Below are positions 26,771 through 33,474 of a stretch of 64,000 nt of DNA, piece by piece. Origin of the DNA: Geodermatophilus ruber. GTDB lineage: Bacteria; Actinomycetota; Actinomycetes; Mycobacteriales; Geodermatophilaceae. Made by a program: the position numbers and the translations under genes. Position 1 is the first letter of the stretch, and every line of letters starts with the position of its first letter. The stretch lies in the NCBI RefSeq assembly GCF_900114385.1, contig NZ_FOSW01000006.1, forward strand, positions 1 to 64,000, read 5' to 3'. The notes under the pieces are model-generated. The model saw only the letters and a list, made by a program, of their open reading frames with translations. It had not been told where the DNA came from and made no database searches.

Positions 26771-27387
26771 GCACCCGCACCCTGGCCGTCGTCAGCGCCG
26801 GGTTGGGCACCCCGTCGACCAGCCGGCTGCTGGCCGACCGGCTGACCTCCGCCACCGTCGCCGCCCTCCGCGACCGGGGGGACGACGCGACGGTGGAGGT
26901 CGTGGAGCTGCGCGAGCACGCCCGCGACCTCGCCGACAACCTGGTCACCGGCTTCGCCAACGCCGCGCTGCGCAGCTCCGTCGACACCGTCGTGGGCGCC
27001 GACGCGCTGATCGCGGTCACCCCGGTGTTCTCCGCCTCCTACAGCGGGTTGTTCAAGACGTTCTTCGACGTCCTGGACAAGGACTCCCTCACCGGCACGC
27101 CGGTGCTGCTCGGCGCCACCGCGGGCACCGCCCGGCACTCCCTGGTGATCGACCACGCGCTGCGGCCGCTGTTCGCCTACCTGCGGGCGGTCCCGGTCCC
27201 GACCGGGGTCTTCGCCGCGACGGAGGACTGGGCCGGCGGCGACGGGATCGACCGGGCGCTGGCCGGTCGGATCGACCGCGCCGCCGGGGAGCTGGCCGGC
27301 CTGGTCGCCGGCCGGCCGGCCGCTGTCCGCCCGGTGGACCCGTTCGAGGACGTGCCCTCGTTCGAGGACCTGCTCCGCGGCGCCTGA
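26767..27387 (+). CDS. NADPH-dependent FMN reductase (CE1759-type), partner of the LLM oxidoreductase
   Basis: 206 residues; the ATG overlaps the previous stop (ATGA). It has the flavodoxin-like fold: LAVVSAGLGTPSTSRLLADRL (FMN phosphate loop), VTPVFSASYSGLFKTFFDVLD and VLLGATAGTARHSLVIDHALRPLFAYLRA. It should reduce FMN for the upstream monooxygenase. The product ends 25 bp from the convergent DivIVA-like gene. Confidence 0.92.
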   Translation: MSTRTLAVVSAGLGTPSTSRLLADRLTSATVAALRDRGDDATVEVVELREHARDLADNLVTGFANAALRSSVDTVVGADALIAVTPVFSASYSGLFKTFFDVLDKDSLTGTPVLLGATAGTARHSLVIDHALRPLFAYLRAVPVPTGVFAATEDWAGGDGIDRALAGRIDRAAGELAGLVAGRPAAVRPVDPFEDVPSFEDLLRGA

Positions 27388-27412
27388 CGCCCCGGCTCGC
27401 CCGCCACCGGGA

Positions 27413-28369
27413 TCAGCTGGCGAGCTGCGGCTCCTCGTCGTCCCCGAGCTCGTCGGCGAGGACCGTGGTGAGGTCGCGCAGTGCCGCGTCGATCTGGCCG
27501 GTCAGCCGCCGCAGGGCCGCCCGCGCCTCCTCGCGCCGGCGGTGCAGGGCATCGACCTCGGCCTGGGCCGCGGCCACCCGGCCGGCGCATTCCTCCGCGA
27601 GCGCGCTGCGGGTGCGGGCCTCGAGCTCGGCCAGCTGGTCGGCTGCGGCAGTGGCGGCGCGGGCCCTCTCGGCGGCGGCCTCCTGGGCGAGCCGGGCCCG
27701 CTCGGCGGCGGCCTCCTGGGCGAGCCGGGCCCGCTCTGCGGCGGCGGCGGCCAGCACCCGGTCGGCCTCCACGCGGGCCTGCTGCAGGTGGGCCGCCGCG
27801 GTGTCGCGGGCCTGCTGCACCTCCGTGGCCAACTCCTCCCGGGTCTGCTCCACCTCCTCGCCGAGCCGCATGCTCTCCGCGACCGCGGCGGTCTTGATCT
27901 CGTGCGCCCGGCGCAGCACGCCGTCGGCCTCGGCCCGCGCCTTCGCGCGCACCCGGTCGGCCTCGGCGGCGCCGGCCTGGGTGAGCCCGGCGGCCTCGTC
28001 GGCGGCCAGCCGGAGGATCTCCCCCACCCGCTGGGAGGTCCGGACCAGCTCGCGCCCCTCCGGCGAGCAGGCCAGCAGGCGCCGGGAGATCTCCAGCTCG
28101 GCCGAGGAGGCCCCGTAGCGGTTCAGCAGGTCGTCGTTCTCGCGGCGGACCGCCCGCAGCTCGATCTCCACCCAGGAGACGTAGTTGTCCACCTGCAGCC
28201 GGTCGTAGCCGCGCAGCGCGGACCGGAAGATCGGGCCGGGATCGAGCATGCTCTCCAGGTCACCGGCGAGATTGGGACGGCGGAACCGGATCTCGGCCCC
28301 CGGCGCGGTCGCCGGCGCGTCCTGCTGCCGGGAGCCATCGACGACCACGCCCTCGCTGCGTCGGAACAT
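27413..28369 (-). CDS. DivIVA-like coiled-coil protein
   Basis: 318 residues from the ATG at 28369 (GGGAG 7 bases upstream). An N-terminal variable part leads to a DivIVA-type motif, IFRSALRGYDRLQVDNYVSWVEIELRAVRRENDDLL (about residues 48-83). About 200 residues of Ala/Glu/Arg coiled coil follow, including a tandem AQEAAAERARL unit. DivIVA/Wag31 proteins mark curved membranes at poles and septa and steer wall growth. This one is longer than Wag31 and lacks its exact N-terminus, so I would place it as a paralogue of unknown role. Confidence 0.82.
   Translation of the reverse strand: MFRRSEGVVVDGSRQQDAPATAPGAEIRFRRPNLAGDLESMLDPGPIFRSALRGYDRLQVDNYVSWVEIELRAVRRENDDLLNRYGASSAELEISRRLLACSPEGRELVRTSQRVGEILRLAADEAAGLTQAGAAEADRVRAKARAEADGVLRRAHEIKTAAVAESMRLGEEVEQTREELATEVQQARDTAAAHLQQARVEADRVLAAAAAERARLAQEAAAERARLAQEAAAERARAATAAADQLAELEARTRSALAEECAGRVAAAQAEVDALHRRREEARAALRRLTGQIDAALRDLTTVLADELGDDEEPQLAS
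27668..27733 (-). repeat. Tandem 33-bp repeat in the DivIVA-like gene
   Basis: Bases 27668-27700 and 27701-27733 are identical, with a degenerate third copy after them. They encode the 11-residue AQEAAAERARL unit. Eleven residues is a hendecad, which keeps coiled-coil register. Confidence 0.85.
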
Positions 28370-28541
28370 GTGGGTCTCCCTCGGGACCGGCGCCCGCTCC
28401 TCCGCACTGCTCGCCCCGGTCCGGGCGCCCGGCCAGTTCGGCAACTGCTGAGGAAGGCGAGATTGCCAGACCCGGCCGCCCCGGCAGCCCCTCCGGGAGC
28501 GGGTGCGGAGGCCTCCCGGCGTACCCCGCCCCCAGGTACCG

Positions 28542-28556
28542 GAACGGCTACCGTTC
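28542..28556. promoter_or_regulatory. GAACGG-N3-CCGTTC palindrome upstream of the DivIVA-like gene
   Basis: A perfect 6+6 dyad with a 3-base centre lies in the 202-bp gap between the MFS stop and the DivIVA-like start. It resembles a TetR-type operator, and TAAC next to it could be part of a promoter. It could also be a weak terminator of the MFS gene, whose stop is 16 bp away. Confidence 0.35.
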
Positions 28557-28571
28557 GTTACTCCGACCGCG

Positions 28572-29900
28572 TCAGTGGTCGGCGGAACCCCGCAGGCGGG
28601 CGCCGACGGCGACCCGCAGGGGCGTCAGGACGACGCCGTCGCCGGCCAGCCGGGCGCGCAGCTCGCGCCGGTGCCGCAGCACGCCGACCAGCCCTACGGC
28701 CCAGAAGACGTACTGCACCGCGAAGGCGGCGCGGAAGGCGTCCAGCGAGTAGTCCGTGGACGCGCCGGGGGTGAGCACGTCCAGCACCGCCCCGATGGCG
28801 AGGATCGTGAGCAGCGAGGCCAGGAAGCCGCCGACGTTCACCACGCCGCTGGCGCTCCCCTGCCGCTCGGCGGGGTTCCACGTGCGGGCGAAGTCGAAGC
28901 CGATCATCGAGCCCGGCCCGTTGGTGCCGAGGACGACGACCAGCAGCACCAGCAGCGGCAGCGGCGCCCGCCCCGGCCACAGCAGGACCACCGTCCACAC
29001 CCCCGCGGTCGCCCCGAGGATGGCGAAGACCAGGACCGAGCGGCGCAGCGGCCAGCGGCCGCACAGCCGGCCCAGCAATGGGCCGACCAGGATCGCGACC
29101 ACGACCAGGACGGTGAGCAGGGAGGCCGCCGCCGCGGGGCTGAGCCCCTGGCCGACCACCAGGAACGGGTAGCCCCAGAGCAGGGCGAACGCCGTGCCGG
29201 AGAACTGGGTGACCAGGTGGGTGTACAGCCCGATCCGGGTGCCCGGCTCCTGCCAGGTGAGGGTCAGGCTGCGCCGGACGGCGGCCAGCCCGGCCGGCGC
29301 GGCCGGCTCCGTGCCGGCCGGGGCGTCGCGCAGGGCCACCAGCACGAGGACGGCGACCAGGACGCCGACCGCCGCGGCCCCGAGGAACGTCCGCTCCCAG
29401 GAGGTGCCGTGCAGCAGCGCGACCAGCGGGTAGGCCGCCACCACCTGCCCCAGCTGGCCGAGCATGCCGGTCAGCTGGGTGATCAGCGGGACCGTGCGCC
29501 CGGGGAACCAGAAGCCGATCACCCGCAGCACGCTGACGAAGGTCATCGCGTCCCCGGCGCCGACCAGCACCCGCGCCGCGGCTGCGGTGGGCACGTCGGT
29601 GGCGAGCGCGAGCAGCGCCTGCCCGGCAGCCATGGTCAGCGCGCCCGCGAGGATCAGCCGCCGGGAGCCGAACCGGTCCAGGGCCACCCCCACGGGCACC
29701 TGCAGGGCGGCGTAGACGGCCAGCTGGAGGACGAGGAACAGCGAGACCGCCGAGGCGCCCGCCGAGAACCGCTCCTGCGCCTGCACCCCCGCCACCCCCA
29801 GGGAGCCGCGGTGGAAGACGGCGACGGCGTAGGCGGCGAGCGCCACGAGCCAGACGACGTAGGCGCGGGCCGTGGGGCGGGCAGCGGTCGGGGTCGTCAC
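28572..29900 (-). CDS. Major facilitator superfamily transporter
   Basis: 442 residues with 12 predicted membrane helices. The MFS loop signature between helices 2 and 3 is VGVALDRFGSRRLILAG. SLGVAGVQAQERFSAGASAVSLFLVLQLAVYA near the N-terminus is typical of the ACS/sugar-acid porter-like group. The solute cannot be told. It stands alone and is divergent from the cupin gene across a 197-bp region with repeat motifs. Confidence 0.85.
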   Translation of the reverse strand: MTTPTAARPTARAYVVWLVALAAYAVAVFHRGSLGVAGVQAQERFSAGASAVSLFLVLQLAVYAALQVPVGVALDRFGSRRLILAGALTMAAGQALLALATDVPTAAAARVLVGAGDAMTFVSVLRVIGFWFPGRTVPLITQLTGMLGQLGQVVAAYPLVALLHGTSWERTFLGAAAVGVLVAVLVLVALRDAPAGTEPAAPAGLAAVRRSLTLTWQEPGTRIGLYTHLVTQFSGTAFALLWGYPFLVVGQGLSPAAAASLLTVLVVVAILVGPLLGRLCGRWPLRRSVLVFAILGATAGVWTVVLLWPGRAPLPLLVLLVVVLGTNGPGSMIGFDFARTWNPAERQGSASGVVNVGGFLASLLTILAIGAVLDVLTPGASTDYSLDAFRAAFAVQYVFWAVGLVGVLRHRRELRARLAGDGVVLTPLRVAVGARLRGSADH

Positions 29901-29942
29901 CCCGGTTGCGACACCTGCCGGGCCCGGATTGTTCCGGGCCGA

Positions 29943-29970
29943 CGGGTGAACCGCCTCACCCGTTCACCCG
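29943..29970. promoter_or_regulatory. Triple CGGGTGA-type repeat in the MFS-cupin divergent region
   Basis: CGGGTGAA (29943-29950) is followed by two inverted copies, TCACCCG (29956-29962) and TTCACCCG (29963-29970). They lie 43-70 bp upstream of the MFS start and 128 bp upstream of the cupin. Such spacing suits a regulator binding site. The AT-richer TGATCATTTTCTC just after it (29974 on) may mark a promoter. Confidence 0.4.
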
Positions 29971-30097
29971 GAGTGATCATTTTCTCGCTCCACGACGAGT
30001 AAGCGCCGGGGCAGACGGGCAGAAGGGACGGCGTCCGTCCGGTCGCCTGCCCCTCGCCCGGACGCAGCTGATCCGCCCGACGAGAGGAGCGCCGTCC

Positions 30098-30499
30098 ATG
30101 GCGTCCGTCATCCACTTCACCATCGCCACCGAGGCCGAGAAGTCCGCCGACTTCCGCCGCGTCCTGTGGACCGGCCAGCACACCCAACTGGTCATCATGA
30201 CCATCCCGCCGGGCGGCGAGATCGGCGAGGAGGTGCACGAGGACACCGACCAGATCCTCACCTTCGTCAGCGGCACCGGGAAGGCGATCGTCTCGGGCTC
30301 GGAGAAGAACGTGGCCCAGGGCGACCTGGTCGTCGTCCCGGCCGGGCTCAAGCACAACTTCGTCAACACCGGGCCCAACCCGCTGGTCCTCTACACCGTC
30401 TACGGCCCGCCGGAGCACGCCGACGGCGCGGTGCACAAGACCAAGGAGGAGGCCGACCGGCTCGAGGAGGAGGGCAAGGACGAGCCGCCGACCGAATGA
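30098..30499 (+). CDS. Cupin-domain protein
   Basis: 133 residues with GAGAGGAG upstream of the ATG. A single cupin barrel shows IPPGGEIGEEVHEDTDQILTFVSGTGKAIVSG (motif 1, with His and Glu metal ligands) and GDLVVVPAGLKHNFVNTG (motif 2, with His). Close family members are annotated as mannose-6-phosphate isomerase-like cupins, but an enzymatic role is not shown. The C-terminal helix is highly charged. A perfect terminator follows. Confidence 0.88.
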   Translation: MASVIHFTIATEAEKSADFRRVLWTGQHTQLVIMTIPPGGEIGEEVHEDTDQILTFVSGTGKAIVSGSEKNVAQGDLVVVPAGLKHNFVNTGPNPLVLYTVYGPPEHADGAVHKTKEEADRLEEEGKDEPPTE

Positions 30500-30504
30500 G
30501 GCCG

Positions 30505-30555
30505 CGCACCGGAGTGGATCCGTCGGCGTGACGCGGACGGATCCACTCCGGTGCG
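30505..30555 (+). terminator. Perfect 20-bp hairpin terminator after the cupin gene
   Basis: Bases 30505-30524 pair without mismatch with 30536-30555 around an 11-base loop, starting 5 bases after the cupin stop. Confidence 0.88.
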
Positions 30556-30651
30556 TCCGGGGAGGTCCTACGTCGCCCGTCCAGATGCGCGCTCGACCGG
30601 GCCGCTGGTCGACTACCGCCCGTGAACGGGACCGGTACGAGGGAGCAACCC

Positions 30652-31251
30652 ATGGCCACCAGGGCACCAGCGCCTGCCGGACGCCCGCTGGTGTGCGTCT
30701 CCCGGCTGGTCCCGGCAGGCGGGGTCGACATCCTGCTCACCGCCTTCGGCCTCCTCGTCGACGACCGGCCCGGGCTCGCCCTGGAGATCGTCGGCGGCGG
30801 GCCGCTCGGCCGGGTGCTGCGCCGCACCGCCGAGGAGATGGGGCTGGCCGAGAGGGTGCACTTCCGCGGACCGCAGCCCTGGCCGGCCGTGCGGGCGGTG
30901 GTGCAGCGCAGCGCGATGCTGGTCCTCCCCCACCGGGCGGACGTCGCCGGCAGCAACGACCACGACGGGCAGGGCGCACTCCTGCCCGTGCTGCGGCACG
31001 CCCTGGCCTGCGCCCGCCCGGTGGTGGCCACGCGCGCGGTGGCCCCGCACGTCCTGCGGCACGGCGAGACCGGACTGCTCGTGCCGCCGGAGGACCCGGT
31101 CGCCCTCGCCCTGGCGGTCGCCGGCCTGCTCGACGATCCCGACCGGGCGGCCGCGCTGAGCAGCGCCGGGCGCCAGGCGGTGGCCGGGTTGCCCGACGGC
31201 GACCCGGGCGGCGGCCGGCTCCAGTGGCTGTGGCAGAGGGTCACCGGATGA
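30652..31251 (+). CDS. Short glycosyltransferase (GT4-like, C-terminal nucleotide-sugar domain only)
   Basis: 199 residues from an ATG with GAGGGAG 6 bases upstream. It matches the C-terminal Rossmann domain of GT4 enzymes: VSRLVPAGGVDILLTAFGLLVDDRPGLALEIVGGGPL, then VHFRGPQ, VLPHR and the sugar-nucleotide region ALACARPVVATRAVAPHVLRHGETGLLVPPEDP. The N-terminal acceptor-binding domain found in normal 370-400-residue GT4 proteins is missing, and nothing upstream (30556-30651) encodes it. It may be a remnant or may work with another subunit. Confidence 0.75.
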   Translation: MATRAPAPAGRPLVCVSRLVPAGGVDILLTAFGLLVDDRPGLALEIVGGGPLGRVLRRTAEEMGLAERVHFRGPQPWPAVRAVVQRSAMLVLPHRADVAGSNDHDGQGALLPVLRHALACARPVVATRAVAPHVLRHGETGLLVPPEDPVALALAVAGLLDDPDRAAALSSAGRQAVAGLPDGDPGGGRLQWLWQRVTG

Positions 31252-31375
31252 GGTCGTAAGACCTCCGTCCCCTTGCGCTCCCCACCTCCGGAGTGGCACA
31301 ACTCCCGGGCAGGCCGGTGCCGCTGGGGTCCGGATGGGGTGTCGGGTGCGTCGTCGGCGCAGGCGGGGGTGGGCG

Positions 31376-32794
31376 ATGACCACGGACACCGTGCGGACCG
31401 CGGAGCGAACGGCGACCGCCGGGCAGCGCGCGCCGGGAGACGGCGGGCCCGAGTGGGTCGTCCTCGTCGACGGTGCGAGCGCGGGCCGCTCGCGCCGCCG
31501 GTCGCCGTCGGTGCGCCAGGTCGTCAGCCGCTTCGTCGCGGCCAACCTGGTCGCCGTGCTGCTGCTGCTGGCCGGCGGGGTGTGGGCCAGCATCGAAGCA
31601 GCCGAGAACGAGGCCCTCGCCGACGCCCGCCACACCACCGACCTGCTGGCCACCCTGCTGGTCGAGCCGACCCTCGATGAGCGGGTGATGGCCGGTGACC
31701 CGGCGGCCCTGGCCGCGTTCGACACCTCGCTCGGCGAGCGGCTGGCCGAGGCGGGCGTCATCCGGGTCAAGATCTGGACGGCCGACGGCCGGATCGTCTA
31801 CTCCGACGAGGCGGCGCTGATCGGCCAGCCGTACCAGTTGGACGCCGAGGACCGGCGGGCCCTCCGGGACGGCGTCACCCGGGCGGAGGTCAGTGATCTG
31901 AGCCGCCCCGAGAACCGGTTCGAGCGCTCGGAAGGCCGGCTGCTGGAGGTCTACCGGCAGATCGACGGGCCGGCGAGCCAGCCGCTGCTGCTGGAGACCT
32001 ACACGCCCTACGAGCAGGCCACGGCCCGGCAGCGGGAGATCTGGTGGGGGTTCGCGCCGATCCTGGTGGCGGTCGTGCTCATCCTCGTCGCGGTCCAGCT
32101 GCCGCTGGGCCACCGCATGGCCACCCAGCTGCGGGCCACCCAGCGCGAGCGGGAGCAGCTGCAGGCCCGCGCGCTGGACGCCTCCACCGAGGAGCGCCGG
32201 CTGATCGCCGGCAGCCTGCACGACGGGATCGTGCAGGACGTCTCGGCCTCGGCGCTGCTCGTGGCGCGGGCCGCCGACCAGTTGCGCGCGGCCGGCGCAC
32301 GCCAGGTCGGGGAGGGCCTCGGGCAGGCCGCGGGGGCGCTGCGGGAGTCCGTCGGCTCGCTGCGCTCCCTGCTGGTGGAGATCTATCCGGCGACCCTCGA
32401 GCAGGCCGGGCTGCCGATGGCCCTCGCCGACCTGGCCGGCCGCCTGCGACCCCGCGGGATCGAGGTCCGTCTGCACGTCGACGACGACCTCGATCCGCCC
32501 CCCGCGGCCGCCTCCGTGGTGCTGCGGACGGTCCAGGAGGCACTGCGCAACGTCGTCAAGCACGCCGGTGCGCGCAGCGTCGACGTCACCGTCGAGCAGA
32601 CCGCGGCGGGCCTGGTCCTGGAGGTCACCGACGACGGCGTCGGGTTCGACCTCGCCGCGCCCAGGCGCAGCGCCGACCACCACCTGGGCCTGCGGCTGCT
32701 CGGCGACCTGGCTGCCACCGAGGGCGCCTTCCTCGCGGTGCGCACCGCACCCGGAGCGGGCACCAGCCTCCGGCTGGAGGTGCCGTGGTCGTGA
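31376..32794 (+). CDS. Membrane sensor histidine kinase (NarX/LiaS-type, HisKA_3)
   Basis: 472 residues. Membrane helices at about 51-72 and 221-243 bracket an extracellular sensor of about 150 residues with VIRVKIWTADGRIVYSDEAALIG, a CHASE/Cache-like strand pattern. The dimerisation box is STEERRLIAGSLHDGIVQDV with the phosphoacceptor His282. The HATPase_c domain has VQEALRNVVKHAGA (N box), VTDDGVGFDL (G1) and GAGTSLRLEVP. The signal sensed is unknown. It is coupled to the next gene. Confidence 0.93.
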   Translation: MTTDTVRTAERTATAGQRAPGDGGPEWVVLVDGASAGRSRRRSPSVRQVVSRFVAANLVAVLLLLAGGVWASIEAAENEALADARHTTDLLATLLVEPTLDERVMAGDPAALAAFDTSLGERLAEAGVIRVKIWTADGRIVYSDEAALIGQPYQLDAEDRRALRDGVTRAEVSDLSRPENRFERSEGRLLEVYRQIDGPASQPLLLETYTPYEQATARQREIWWGFAPILVAVVLILVAVQLPLGHRMATQLRATQREREQLQARALDASTEERRLIAGSLHDGIVQDVSASALLVARAADQLRAAGARQVGEGLGQAAGALRESVGSLRSLLVEIYPATLEQAGLPMALADLAGRLRPRGIEVRLHVDDDLDPPPAAASVVLRTVQEALRNVVKHAGARSVDVTVEQTAAGLVLEVTDDGVGFDLAAPRRSADHHLGLRLLGDLAATEGAFLAVRTAPGAGTSLRLEVPWS

Positions 32795-33432
32795 TCGACG
32801 TCCTGGTGGTCGACGACCATGCGCTCATGCGGACGGGGCTGTCCGGTCTGATCGACGCCACCGACGACATGCGGGTGGTGGGCACCGCCGCCGACGGCGC
32901 CGAGGCCCTCGCCGCGGTCACCCGGCTGTCCCCGCACGTGGTGCTGATGGACCTGTCCATGCCGGTCATGGACGGCGTCGCGGCCACCCGGCGCATCGCC
33001 GCGGAGCACCCGCACGTGGAGGTGCTCGTGCTCACCTCCTTCTCCGACCAGCAGCGCGTCATGGAGGCCCTCGACGCCGGGGCCGGCGGCTACGTGCTCA
33101 AGGACACCGAGCCGGCCGACCTGCTGGCCGCGATCCGCTCCACGGCCCGCGGGTACTCACCGCTGGATCCCCGGGTGGCCCGCACCGTGCTGCACGCGCG
33201 GCGCGGTCCGGCCCGGCTGGCAGACCTCACCGAGCGGGAGCAGGAGGTGCTCGCGCTGGTCGGCCGCGGGCTGGCCAACAAGCAGATCGCCCGGGCCCTC
33301 GGCATCCGCGAGGGGACGGTGAAGGCACACCTGACCAGCGTGTTCCAACGCATCGGGGTGCGGGACCGGACCTCGGCCGCGCTGTGGGCCCGCACCCACC
33401 TGCCCGAGGACCCCGCCGCGCACTGGAACTGA
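32791..33432 (+). CDS. NarL/FixJ-family response regulator
   Basis: 213 residues from the GTG at 32791, which overlaps the kinase stop (GTGA); a GTG at 32785 with GGAGG 4 bases upstream is the alternative. The receiver domain has VVDDH and the phosphoacceptor Asp54 in VLMDLSMPVMDG. The C-terminal LuxR-type helix-turn-helix is LTEREQEVLALVGRGLANKQIARALGIREGTVKAHLTSVFQRIGV. It should bind DNA after phosphorylation by the adjacent kinase. Targets are not evident. Confidence 0.95.
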   Translation: MIDVLVVDDHALMRTGLSGLIDATDDMRVVGTAADGAEALAAVTRLSPHVVLMDLSMPVMDGVAATRRIAAEHPHVEVLVLTSFSDQQRVMEALDAGAGGYVLKDTEPADLLAAIRSTARGYSPLDPRVARTVLHARRGPARLADLTEREQEVLALVGRGLANKQIARALGIREGTVKAHLTSVFQRIGVRDRTSAALWARTHLPEDPAAHWN

Positions 33433-33474
33433 CCCCGGTCGCCGCTGCCCGGCCCGCGGGCAGAGACTGGCCGG

